A stretch of 56,322 bases of DNA from Archangium sp. (lineage in GTDB: Bacteria > Myxococcota > Myxococcia > Myxococcales > Myxococcaceae). Shown in pieces: positions 42,850 through 50,463 of the stretch. The position numbers were made by a program, and so were the translations under genes. The notes beneath the pieces were generated by a model. The model saw only the letters and a program-made list of their open reading frames with translations. It ran no database searches and had not been told where the DNA came from. The stretch covers positions 1-56,322 of the forward strand of contig JALHMW010000030.1 in the NCBI GenBank assembly GCA_022843845.1, given 5' to 3'. Position 1 is the stretch's first letter, and each line of letters begins with the position of its first letter.

Positions 42850-43451
42850 CACACCGCGCCCGACGACGGGTCGCGACCGTTGAGCAACACCGCCTGGCGC
42901 ACGAGGCCCTGGAGCACGCTCTCGCGCAAGGTCTCGAGCGAGTCGACCGACAGCGACCGCGTATCGCCCTTGCCGAGCAGCGTGCCTTCATCATCGTCGA
43001 GCTGCGCGCCCTTGAGGAACGTGAACAAGACCTGGCGATCGCCCGCTTCGATGCGCGCGAACAACCCGTTGGAGTCGTAGACCGGACCGTTCGGATCGAG
43101 CAGCTCGCGCGCCTCGGGAGCGGCGTCGCGCACGATCTGGCGGAGCCGGTTGACGATGGGGACGATCGGCGGAGGCAGACTGCGCACGTAGCCTTCGATC
43201 TCGGGCAGCGGGGGCAACGTCACGCTGGGCCACGCCGCCTTCCTCGGGGCCTTCTTCGCGACGGGCTTCTTCGCGACGACCTTCTTCGCGACGACCTTCT
43301 TCGCGACGACCTTCTTCGGGGCGGCCTTCCTGGCGAGGCTCTTCTTCTGCCGCGCGGGAGCCTTCCGCTTCGCCGCCGGCTTTACCTTCGACTTCTGCTT
43401 CGACTTCGCCTTCGGGGACGTGCCCCGCTTCGCGCTCTTCCTGGCGGCCAT
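42849..43451 (-). CDS. DUF1801-domain protein with a histone H1-like lysine-rich N-terminal tail
   Basis: 200 residues. Residues 1-72 are almost entirely Lys, Ala, Arg, Pro and Val, with four five-residue repeats (KKVVA three times, then KKPVA, residues 46-65), like the C-terminal tails of histone H1 or bacterial Hc1/AlgP. Such tails bind nucleic acid non-specifically. Residues ~85-195 form a DUF1801 (YdhG-like) domain: IVPIVNRLRQIVRDAAPEARELLDP, VYDSNGLFARIEAG, VLFTFLKGAQLDD and LRESVLQGLVRQAVLLN. The domain's biochemical role is not known. The fusion suggests a DNA- or RNA-associated version. It is the first gene of the minus-strand group with the HAD phosphatase and divergent from the selenoprotein gene across 89 bases. 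Confidence 0.82.
   Translation of the reverse strand: MAARKSAKRGTSPKAKSKQKSKVKPAAKRKAPARQKKSLARKAAPKKVVAKKVVAKKVVAKKPVAKKAPRKAAWPSVTLPPLPEIEGYVRSLPPPIVPIVNRLRQIVRDAAPEARELLDPNGPVYDSNGLFARIEAGDRQVLFTFLKGAQLDDDEGTLLGKGDTRSLSVDSLETLRESVLQGLVRQAVLLNGRDPSSGAV
43257..43316 (-). repeat. four 15-bp repeats encoding the KKVVA/KKPVA motif
   Basis: On the plus strand the unit reads approximately GCGACGACCTTCTTC, with three near-perfect copies and a fourth altered copy (GCGACGGGCTTCTTC). Unit length is a multiple of three, so slippage changes tail length without breaking the frame of the DUF1801 protein. Confidence 0.9.
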
Positions 43452-43540
43452 GGTTCAAAACGCTAGCCGCCGTTACCGACGCAATCATGCGAATTCGTGC
43501 GAGCTTGCGCAGAGGCTGAAGGAATGAGACCACGTGGGCC

Positions 43541-44170
43541 ATGAGCACACTCACCATCACCACCTGGTCCGACTACGTCTGACCGTGGTGCTACATCGGC
43601 CTCGGCGAGGTCGAACGACTCAGAAAAGACTGGGATTTCGTCATCGACTGGCGCCCGTTTCTCCTGCGCCCGGAGACGCCCGACGAGGGGCTCCCCTTGC
43701 CCGACCGGGTGAAGGCCTTCATGGCCAACCCCAACAATCCGCTCACGACCCGCGCTCGCGCCATGGGCCTGACGATGAAGTTCGATCGTCAGCTCGTGCC
43801 GTCGACCCGGCGCGCCCATCAGGCTGCGGAGTGGAGCCGGACGAAAGGCGCCTTCGACGCCTTCCACCACGGGCTGCTCGAGCGGTACTGGGTCCGAGGC
43901 GAGGACCTGCACGACTTCGCAGTGCTGCGCGCGGCGGCAACGGACGCGGGCCTCGATGGCGGAGAGCTCCAGGCCGAGGTCGAGTCGGGCACGTGGGTGC
44001 CGATGATGCAGGCCGGGCTCGACGCCGCTCGTGAGCTCGGGGTGCACGCGGTGCCGACCTTCATCGTCGGGAACCAGTTCGTCATCGAAGGCGCCCAGGA
44101 CGGGAAGGTCTTCGCGCACGCTTTCGAGAAGCTGGGGTTCGCTCCACGGAGTAAGACGCCGGGCCCATGA
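43541..44170 (+). CDS. DsbA/FrnE-family thiol oxidoreductase, probable selenoprotein (in-frame UGA at codon 14)
   Basis: 209 residues if the TGA at 43580-43582 is read as selenocysteine. The opening is TTWSDYV, then UGA, then PWCYIGLGEVERL. The family motif at this place is CPWCYIG, so UGA replaces exactly the catalytic first cysteine and Cys17 is the resolving one (U-x-x-C). Downstream the frame is open and family-like to the end: helical insert (residues ~55-165), cis-proline loop GVHAVPTFIVGNQFVIEGAQ with Pro172, and the C-terminal helix. Length is right for FrnE-like proteins (about 210-220). No signal peptide, so a cytosolic thiol/selenol reductase or isomerase is expected. Many genes in this window end in TGA, so UGA is not generally recoded. 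The stop overlaps the next gene (ATGA). Alternative: nonsense mutation or sequencing error, less likely given the exact position. Conventional annotation would start at an internal codon (43697) and lose the active site. Confidence 0.8.
43596..43614 (+). promoter_or_regulatory. candidate bacterial SECIS hairpin
   Basis: TCGGCCTC (43596-43603) pairs with GAGGTCGA (43607-43614) over eight base pairs with one G-U, closing the three-base loop GGC. The loop begins 21 bases after the TGA. From memory, bacterial SECIS elements have the apical loop about 16-37 bases after UGA, an upper stem of at least four pairs and a G among the first two loop bases; all three hold. GC-rich DNA forms such stems by chance, so this supports but does not prove the recoding. 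Confidence 0.55.
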
Positions 44171-44985
44171 CGCCCACCGCGCAGTGCGCCGTTCACCTCG
44201 ATCGTGCCGCGACCTCGGTCTGCCCACGCTGTGGTGCCTTCACGTGCACGGAGTGCAACCCCGACGGCCGAAGCCAGTGCCCCGCGTGTCAGCAGGTGAC
44301 GGGCCAGCCGGGCGCCACGCCGACGCCAACGCCCTGGGAGCGCCGAAGCGAGCTCGGGCTGGTGCAGGCCGTCTGGCAGACCTGGCGCATGACGATCCTC
44401 GAGCCGGCGAAGTTCTGGAATCAGCTCGACCCCAACGGCCCCGCGATGGACGCCTTTCTGTACGGCTGGCTGCTCAGCAGCGCGTCGGGGCTGCTGCAGA
44501 TTCCCTTCCTCATCTTGAACCTCGCGCAGACGCAGGCGCAGATGCAGGAGCTCACGCGGACGATGAAGGAGCTGCCCGCGCCGATGCAGAACTTCTTCGA
44601 TCTCTTCTTCGGCAACCCGCTGATGCTCTCCGTGGTGATCGGGGTCTCGACGATCGTGTTGTTCCCGGTGAGCGCGATCATCTCGGCGGGCCTCACGCAC
44701 CTCGGCGTGCGCATGGTGGGCGGAACCCAGAACCCGTTCGGCACGACGCTGCGGGCGATCTGCTACTCGTTGGCGCCCAACGTGCTGGCCGGAATCCCCG
44801 TCGTGGGCGGGCTCGTCGGCCTCTACACGCTCGTGCTCGAGGTCTGGGGCATTCGCGAGTCGCACCGGCTGACGACGGGCCGGGCGATCATCGCGGTGCT
44901 GTGGCCGCTGGTCATCTTCTGTTGCTGTGGCGGTCTGGGCGCGGTGCTCTTCGGGATCGGGCTCGCGAGCCGCTTCGGCAAATAG
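44167..44985 (+). CDS. Yip1-like membrane protein with N-terminal zinc finger
   Basis: 272 residues. An N-terminal finger CAVHLDRAATSVCPRC ... CTECNPDGRSQCPAC resembles a B-box (Cys-x2-His-x9-Cys-x2-Cys-x4-Cys-x2-Cys, plus a further CPAC). A Pro-rich link follows. Then a Yip1-type region (about 60-270) with a WQTWRMTILEPAKFW segment, as in Yip1 proteins where the first helix follows W-P-x-x-F, and about four to five membrane helices (LLSSASGLLQIPFLIL, LMLSVVIGVSTIVLFPVSAIISAG, ICYSLAPNVLAGIPVVGGLVG, IIAVLWPLVIFCCCGGLG). The function of bacterial Yip1 proteins is poorly known. It overlaps the selenoprotein stop by four bases and is presumably co-translated. Its stop abuts directly the stop of the RDD gene on the other strand. 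Confidence 0.82.
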   Translation: MTPTAQCAVHLDRAATSVCPRCGAFTCTECNPDGRSQCPACQQVTGQPGATPTPTPWERRSELGLVQAVWQTWRMTILEPAKFWNQLDPNGPAMDAFLYGWLLSSASGLLQIPFLILNLAQTQAQMQELTRTMKELPAPMQNFFDLFFGNPLMLSVVIGVSTIVLFPVSAIISAGLTHLGVRMVGGTQNPFGTTLRAICYSLAPNVLAGIPVVGGLVGLYTLVLEVWGIRESHRLTTGRAIIAVLWPLVIFCCCGGLGAVLFGIGLASRFGK

Positions 44986-45585
44986 TCACGACTGCGAGCC
45001 GCTGACGTCGACCACCACGGTGTCGGCGACGAGATCGTGAAGGCAGCGCATCTCGTCGCCGAAGATCATCAGCGCGTCGATGATGCCCACGAAGCCGCAG
45101 AGCTGCGCAGCGAGCTGCAGCGCCAGGTTCCTCAACACGATGATGCGCCACAGCTCGACCGGCGAGCCGTCGCTGCGCACGACTTTCAACTTCATCATGC
45201 GTTTGCCGACCGACTGCGCGTAGCGAAGCTGCATCACGATCTGAATGCCGAGGCCGACCGCGACGCCGAAGAACATGCCGCCCACGAGGAAGAGCGCGGC
45301 GAGGTCGTCTTGATTCTCTTTGCCCCGCGACACGCTGAACAGGACGAAGATGAGCAGGCACCCGACCGCTGGCAGCGACACCACCGCCGAGTCGATGAGG
45401 TTGGCGACGAAACGGGCGCCCCGGGAGCCGCGTGGAATGTACGGGCTCGAGCAGTTCACACAGAGCGGCGCCCCGCTCGTGAAGCTCGTGCAGGCGGCGC
45501 AGACGAAGGTCCCGCAGCGGCTGCAGGTCGTCGCGGCGGCCGTTCCGGGGTGGTTGGCACACTGCGTATCGGGAGGCGCCTGCAT
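44986..45585 (-). CDS. RDD-family membrane protein with N-terminal zinc finger
   Basis: 199 residues from ATG 45585, with a GGAG ribosome site six bases upstream. N-terminal finger CANHPGTAAATTCSRC ... CAACTSFTSGAPLCVNC has the same spacing as that of the convergent Yip1-like neighbour. Residues ~55-195 form an RDD domain: RGARFVANLIDSAVVSLPAVGCLL (Arg in helix 1, Asp in DS), two further helices (FLVGGMFFGVAVGLGIQIVMQL, then IIVLRNLALQLAAQLCGFVGIIDALMIF), the conserved QSVGKRMMKLKVV and the terminal HDLVADTVVV, the family's standard tail (HDxxagTxVv). RDD proteins have been linked to ion or solute transport, but most members are uncharacterised. Confidence 0.88.
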   Translation of the reverse strand: MQAPPDTQCANHPGTAAATTCSRCGTFVCAACTSFTSGAPLCVNCSSPYIPRGSRGARFVANLIDSAVVSLPAVGCLLIFVLFSVSRGKENQDDLAALFLVGGMFFGVAVGLGIQIVMQLRYAQSVGKRMMKLKVVRSDGSPVELWRIIVLRNLALQLAAQLCGFVGIIDALMIFGDEMRCLHDLVADTVVVDVSGSQS

Positions 45586-45690
45586 GAAAGCTCCATGGTT
45601 TCAGAGGGTTTCGGCCGCGAAGGGGGCCCTCTTTTCTGGAACGGCGGGAAGCGATAGACGCGGCGCAGCATAGTGCTCTGCGAGGCCGGC

Positions 45691-46278
45691 GTGATCGAAA
45701 CAGTGACCCAGCTCGGTGTTCGTCGCTTTCATCTCGAGAGCAGCGACCCGTCGTTCGTGATCGAGCGGCAGAGCGCGCGAAGGTTTCTGCTGTCGGGCTG
45801 CGTCAGCGCCGAGCCCACCACGGCGGTCGGCGTCGAGACGCCCTCGTCGTCGTTCGATGTGCTGCTCGCGACGCAGAGCGGGCCCCGCCACGCCGTCGCC
45901 CAGCTGCGCCGCGATCTGCCGCGTGACGTCGCGATGCAGGTGCTCGAGCGCATCGGTGGCCTCGAGATCGCCCTGACCGAAGCGCTGGTGCCGGCTGCGA
46001 AGCCTCCCCGTTTGAGGGTGTTCTCGACCGACACCGAGCAGCGCATCGCGCAGCTCGACGAGAACCGCATCGAAGTGCGCGGCGCCGTCGGAGCAGCGGC
46101 GCTCCTCACGATTCTCTGTGACTCGCGCCGGGTGACGATCAGCGTGCATCAGGGGCTCTCGGCCACCGCGACCGCCCTGCGCATCGCCGCGTCGGTGCCG
46201 CACGGGTTCCGGGCGCTGGCCGATGGGACGATCGTCAGCGTGTGGAAAGACGCCGACTTCTTCTCCATGGTCGCCTGA
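45691..46278 (+). CDS. hypothetical protein
   Basis: 195 residues from GTG 45691, which has GAGG five bases upstream; a GTG at 45673 would add six residues. I do not recognise a family. The protein alternates strands and helices (FVIERQSARRFLLSGCVS, FDVLLATQSGPRHAVAQLRRDL, AALLTILCDSRRVTISVHQG) with no signal peptide or membrane segment, so it is probably a compact soluble cytosolic protein. It is divergent from the RDD gene with ~105 bases between. A long opposite-strand reading frame covers it and the next gene, but the plus-strand proteins have better start contexts and, for the next gene, recognisable domains. Confidence 0.6.
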   Translation: MIETVTQLGVRRFHLESSDPSFVIERQSARRFLLSGCVSAEPTTAVGVETPSSSFDVLLATQSGPRHAVAQLRRDLPRDVAMQVLERIGGLEIALTEALVPAAKPPRLRVFSTDTEQRIAQLDENRIEVRGAVGAAALLTILCDSRRVTISVHQGLSATATALRIAASVPHGFRALADGTIVSVWKDADFFSMVA

Positions 46279-46374
46279 GGTCGCGCTCACGTTCGCTGAC
46301 AGTGTGCCGAAGTCGCGCCTTGCGCCTCTCGAGTCGACTGGACACACTCCGCGCTCCATCAACCGGGAGCGACG

Positions 46375-47208
46375 ATGAACGCCTGGTACCTGAAAGACTC
46401 CCGAGGAAACGAGGTCGGCCCCCTGTCGCGGGAGGTCGCCATCGATCTCATTCGTGGCCGTCCTGGCGTCTTCCTGCACGCGTCCACTGATCGCCTCACC
46501 TGGCAGCCGGTGCGTGGCGCGGCGGTGCAGACGCTGGTGACCTCCGAAGAGCCGACTGTACGCCTCAGCCGTGAACGTCAGGAGACCGAGAAAGCGCTGT
46601 TCGATCTCGACCGCTTTCGCGACCTCGAGCCGCACGCGCTGTTCAGCGTCCCAAAGTCGGCGAGCGCGAAGGAGTTCCGTCAGGGCTTCCTGAACCTCGC
46701 CAAGCGCTTCCACCCGGGCCGGCTTCCGCGTGACGCGTCGGCGCCGCTCGTGAAAGCCCACATCGCGGTCTACCAGTACCTGACCGAGGTGATTCAGCAG
46801 GTCGAGGCGCGGCTGGCGGTCAACGAGCCGCGGCCGTCGGCACCCGCTCCCGGTCGCCTGCCGACGTGGCAGCTCGACGTGCTCCGCCTTCGTCAGGAGC
46901 CGCACCTCGTCGCCGGCCACTTCTCGGTGACCCGGCAGACGGCGTTCGTCTTTTCTGCCCACCGGCTGATGAACCTCGGCACGAGCTCGGTCTTCTTCCC
47001 CTGCATTCCGGCGCTCCCGCTCGGCACGAGGCTCGGGCTCTCGTTCGAGTTCGAGGAGGCACATCGGGTGATCGCCACGCGTGGCGCGGTCGCCTTCGAG
47101 AGCTCGACGGGCGATCAGACGCTGCGTGGGTTCGGGGTACGCCTCGACCTCGGAACCGAAGATCGGGGCTTCATGCTCCGTGAGAGCAAGCGGCTGCTGA
47201 GCGCCTGA
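46375..47208 (+). CDS. GYF-like, J-like and PilZ-like domain fusion protein
   Basis: 277 residues from ATG 46375 with GGGAG nine bases upstream. Residues 1-46 resemble GYF_2 domains (NAWYLKDSRGNEVGPLSRE, then AIDLIRGRP). Residues ~83-140 resemble a DnaJ J-domain (PHALFSVPKSASAKEFRQGFLNLAKRFHPG), but the signature HPD is HPG at 113-115, so Hsp70 stimulation is unlikely. The last ~110 residues look like a PilZ barrel (MNLGTSSVFF, LPLGTRLGLSFEFEEAHRVI, GAVAFESSTGDQTLRGFGVRLDL). The N-terminal RxxxR for c-di-GMP binding is not evident. Myxobacteria use GYF and PilZ modules in motility and polarity regulators. The precise role here is unknown. Confidence 0.7.
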   Translation: MNAWYLKDSRGNEVGPLSREVAIDLIRGRPGVFLHASTDRLTWQPVRGAAVQTLVTSEEPTVRLSRERQETEKALFDLDRFRDLEPHALFSVPKSASAKEFRQGFLNLAKRFHPGRLPRDASAPLVKAHIAVYQYLTEVIQQVEARLAVNEPRPSAPAPGRLPTWQLDVLRLRQEPHLVAGHFSVTRQTAFVFSAHRLMNLGTSSVFFPCIPALPLGTRLGLSFEFEEAHRVIATRGAVAFESSTGDQTLRGFGVRLDLGTEDRGFMLRESKRLLSA

Positions 47209-47265
47209 CACCTCGACCGCGCCCGTGTTGCGTCTTCACGCACGGCGACGCTTCAGCGGTGCGTG

Positions 47266-47949
47266 TCAGGCACCCTGCCCTGCGTCAACCTTCCGTGACA
47301 GGAACCGGTTCAGCGCGAGCTCGGTCTTCGCGTCCTGGATCTCTCCCGTCGCGAGCGCCGACTGCAGAGACGCGAGCGGCCGCCACGTCATCACGGCGCC
47401 CTCCTCCATCGGGCTCCCGTCGCCCTGCGGCTCGGTGGCGACGACGCCGGTGACGTCGACCTCGGTGAGGAAGATCTTCTCGCTGATGATGCCAGGCGCG
47501 ACGAAGAACGGCGGGCCCAGGTGGCGAACGGCGTCGACCTCGACGCGAAGCCCAGCCTCTTCATGAACCTCTTCCACCGCGCGCGCACGAATCGCCCGTT
47601 CGCCGTCATCGGAGGGCTCGAGGAGGCCTGCGACGATCTCTTCGCAGAACAGCCACTGGCGTGACTCGGCGATCACCGGCGTCTTCTCGCTGCGGAAGTA
47701 GGCCGCGGGGCGCAGGTTCTGCCGCGTGAGGAACTCGAGGCCGCGCTCGCTTTGCCGCCACACCAGCACGGCCACGGCGTCGAGCTTCGGCCGATCGACC
47801 ACGTCGACGCGAAAGATCGTCGAATGCGAGCCATCGGCGCGGCGATTGCGGCAGCGCAGCCGGCGAATCTGCAAAAAACCCTCGTCACATCGGGCGGTCG
47901 ACGAGAAGTCTTCGACCACCTCGAGGGCGGTCACAGGCGCGTGTCGCAT
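47266..47949 (-). CDS. NUDIX hydrolase, ADP-ribose pyrophosphatase-like
   Basis: 227 residues from ATG 47949. The NUDIX box is IVAGLLEPSDDGERAIRARAV then EEVHEEAGLRV, which keeps the metal-binding EExxEE core with a small insertion before it. Context upstream (DAVAVLVWRQSERGLEFLTRQNLRPAAYF) and downstream (PPFFVAPGIISEKIFLTEVDV) resembles ADP-ribose or nucleoside-diphosphate-sugar pyrophosphatases, where the proline-containing SPG(I/F) motif becomes APGII. It would hydrolyse a nucleoside diphosphate linked to another moiety, in the cytosol. An AAAGG sequence lies 12 bases upstream of the chosen ATG. Divergent from the 5'-nucleotidase gene across 87 bases. Confidence 0.87.
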   Translation of the reverse strand: MRHAPVTALEVVEDFSSTARCDEGFLQIRRLRCRNRRADGSHSTIFRVDVVDRPKLDAVAVLVWRQSERGLEFLTRQNLRPAAYFRSEKTPVIAESRQWLFCEEIVAGLLEPSDDGERAIRARAVEEVHEEAGLRVEVDAVRHLGPPFFVAPGIISEKIFLTEVDVTGVVATEPQGDGSPMEEGAVMTWRPLASLQSALATGEIQDAKTELALNRFLSRKVDAGQGA

Positions 47950-48036
47950 GGTAGTCACGCCTTTACCAGACGAGGCCCGTTGCATACGGTGCCCCGCAAC
48001 GATTCACCCCGGCCGAAGGTCACGATCTCCCCTCCC

Positions 48037-50463
48037 ATGCGCTTTCTTCGCTGCTGTGCCTTCCTCGCCATTGGCCTCGTGCACGGGTCCTGTCTGCCGG
48101 TCGTCGAGGGTCAAGACATCGACCTGTCGGACCAGCAGATCCGCCTCACGTTCCTGCACACGTCCGATCTCCACTCGCGGCTGCTGCCGTACGACTTCCG
48201 GCCGCTGCGCACCGACATCGATCTCGGGCTGATCCCTGAAGCTGGTCCGTTCGGTGGCGCCACCCGCATGGCGTCGATCCTCAAGCGCGAGCGCAAGAAG
48301 GCCGACCGCGTCATTCACCTCGACTCGGGTGACAGCTTTCAGGGCGCGCCGATCTTCAACCTGAACCTCGGCGAGGTCGAGTACCGCTTCTTCTCGCTCG
48401 TGGGCCTCGACGCGGCCGTCGTTGGAAACCACGAGTTCGACGCAGGGTCGTTCAACTTCACGCGACAGGCCAAGGAGTCAGCCCGGTTCCCGCTGCTGGT
48501 CTCGAACTACGAGTGGGAGGACTACCGCAGCCCGGTCAACAACGGCCCATCGAACACGTCGGCGCTGTACACCCAGCCCTACACCATCAAGAACGTCGGC
48601 GGGCTGCGGGTCGCCATCATCGGGCTGGGCAACATCGGCTCGCTGAACTCGATCGTCGAGCAGGGCAACTCGCTTCAGGTGATTCCGCTCGAGCAGAACG
48701 AGGTGGTGCGCGGCTACGTCGAGTTCCTGCGGCCGGCCGTCGATCTCATCGTGCTCACCAGCCACGCCGGCCTCACCGAAGATCAGGATCTGGTCGAGGG
48801 CTACGAGGCCTTCTACGAGTGGGGCATCGCGAAGAAGTTCGTCCAGCGGCCGAGCTGGGCCTGGAAGGTCGTCGAGGTCTTCGGTGAGACCGACGAGAAC
48901 GGGCTGCCGACGAGCGACGCGACCATCGTCCGCGTGCAGATCGCGGGCGTCGAGGGCATCGACGCGATCCTCGGTGGGCACCTGCACATCGTGCTGAACC
49001 CGCCCCAGCTGCTCCGCGACCCGAACGGGCGCCGCGTCATCTTGAGCCACGGCGGCGCGTTCTCGAAGTACGTCAACCGGCTCGATGTCGTCATTCAGAT
49101 GCCGCCGAAGGTGGGCGACAAGACCGAAGGCGGAGAGATTCTGTCGCACGACTTCCGCGTCTTTCCGATCGACTCGGTCTGGTGCTCCGACGCGCTCCAC
49201 CAGCTGTACCGGGAGCAGTTCTGGAACCCCGGCGACTTCATCAAGGACCCGCGCGTGCTGGCCGGCATCGAGCAGTGCAAGGCCGAGGAGGACAAGGACA
49301 CGACCCAGATGCTGCTCGGCTACATCACCGATCTCGACGCCAGGCTGGCGCTGACGACCCTCTTCGCCTTCGCGCCGCGAGACATCGCCCGCCGCAACAA
49401 CTCGACCGGCGGAGACAGCCCGCTCGGCAACATGACGGCTGATTCCATGCGGAAACGGCGCGGCATCGAGGCCGAGGTGGCCATCACCAACTCCCTCGGC
49501 ATTCGCGACAACCTGTACTTCGGGCCGATCAGCATCGAGTCGATGTTCAACGTGTTCCCCTTCGAGAACACCATCAACGTCATGTTCCTCTCGGGCCGCG
49601 AGCTGCAGGAGACCTTCGACTTCATCACCGAGCGCTCGAGCGGCCGGGGCTGTGTCAGCCAGGCGCAGGTCTCGGGGGCACGCTTCACGATGGACTGCGC
49701 GCAGGCGCAGCTCAACCAGCTCCGGCTTCCGTGCGACCCGTCCGGTGACGCCTCGGAGTGCCCGAACGACGGCCGCACTGGCGGACGCCTGCCGTGGCAG
49801 TGCCTCAACGATCTGACCTCCGGGTTCGGAAGGTGCTGGTCGAACCCGGCCACCAACCTCACCATCAACGGGCAGCCGGTACAGCTCAACGAGTCGTACC
49901 GCATCGCGGTGAATGACTTCATCGCCCGCGGCGGCTCGGGCTTCCTGGTGCTCAAGCGCAACACCACGCGCATCGAGTCGGGCATTCCCCTTCGCGACTC
50001 GCTCATCGGCTTCATGCAGAGCTTCTGCACCTGCGACGATCTGCTGAACGCGAAGCTCGACAGCTTCGGCAACATCATCGGCGCCAACGACCAGACCTGC
50101 GGTTCGCGTGACCCGACCAACCCGAGCAAGTGGAACGTCGACGCTCAGGAGCTCTCGTTCTGCATGCAGGCGAAGGCGTTCTCCGATCAGCTGAAAGTCG
50201 ACGACGGCTCGGGCTGCAGCTGTTCGGCCGCGTTTCGCGGAGACGACGCGGCGTGTGCCGCCCCCGCAGAGGCGGCCGCGAAGTGCGCGCGCACGCTCCC
50301 CGCGGGCCCCGACACCGGCAAGTGCAGCTGTCGTGACGCGCTGGCCGGCAACCCGGTCTGCGGAACCGTCACCCGCGCGGTGCAGAACTTCTGCGAAAAC
50401 CCGACGCGCATTCCCGTCGCCACTGGCATCGAAGACGGGCGTATCAGCCGGAGGGTGAAGTGA
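48037..50463 (+). CDS. 5'-nucleotidase/metallophosphatase lipoprotein
   Basis: 808 residues from ATG 48037, where the signal peptide starts (MRFLRCCAFLAIGLVHGSC, lipid Cys19). Metallophosphoesterase domain about 35-400: FLHTSDLHSRLLPYDF (Asp44, His46), IHLDSGDSFQGAPIF (Asp97), VVGNHEFDAGSF (Asn131, His132), VLTSHAG and ILGGHLHIVLN. The UshA-type C-terminal domain, about 445-650, has NNSTGGDSPLGNMTADSMR, AITNSLGIRDNL, MFNVFPFENTINVMFLSGRELQE. It is much larger than E. coli UshA (550). The extra ~150 residues at the end are Cys-rich (GSGCSCSAAFRGDDAACAAP, GKCSCRDALAGNPVCG). Likely role: surface or periplasmic scavenging of nucleotides. Its stop overlaps the next start by one base (TGATG). Confidence 0.92.
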   Translation: MRFLRCCAFLAIGLVHGSCLPVVEGQDIDLSDQQIRLTFLHTSDLHSRLLPYDFRPLRTDIDLGLIPEAGPFGGATRMASILKRERKKADRVIHLDSGDSFQGAPIFNLNLGEVEYRFFSLVGLDAAVVGNHEFDAGSFNFTRQAKESARFPLLVSNYEWEDYRSPVNNGPSNTSALYTQPYTIKNVGGLRVAIIGLGNIGSLNSIVEQGNSLQVIPLEQNEVVRGYVEFLRPAVDLIVLTSHAGLTEDQDLVEGYEAFYEWGIAKKFVQRPSWAWKVVEVFGETDENGLPTSDATIVRVQIAGVEGIDAILGGHLHIVLNPPQLLRDPNGRRVILSHGGAFSKYVNRLDVVIQMPPKVGDKTEGGEILSHDFRVFPIDSVWCSDALHQLYREQFWNPGDFIKDPRVLAGIEQCKAEEDKDTTQMLLGYITDLDARLALTTLFAFAPRDIARRNNSTGGDSPLGNMTADSMRKRRGIEAEVAITNSLGIRDNLYFGPISIESMFNVFPFENTINVMFLSGRELQETFDFITERSSGRGCVSQAQVSGARFTMDCAQAQLNQLRLPCDPSGDASECPNDGRTGGRLPWQCLNDLTSGFGRCWSNPATNLTINGQPVQLNESYRIAVNDFIARGGSGFLVLKRNTTRIESGIPLRDSLIGFMQSFCTCDDLLNAKLDSFGNIIGANDQTCGSRDPTNPSKWNVDAQELSFCMQAKAFSDQLKVDDGSGCSCSAAFRGDDAACAAPAEAAAKCARTLPAGPDTGKCSCRDALAGNPVCGTVTRAVQNFCENPTRIPVATGIEDGRISRRVK

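Noticed and set aside
43580..43582. TGA taken as a true stop, with the gene starting at 43697 or as a broken pseudogene
   Set aside because: The codon falls exactly on the catalytic Cys, the upstream 13 codons encode the family's first strand in the same frame, and there is no frameshift or decay downstream. A start at 43697 would remove the active site.
45601..47211. 536-residue minus-strand reading frame
   Set aside because: It lies opposite two plus-strand genes, one with clear GYF/J/PilZ-like domains and a good ribosome site. The antisense product is Arg/Glu/His-rich with no family, as expected from GC-rich third positions.
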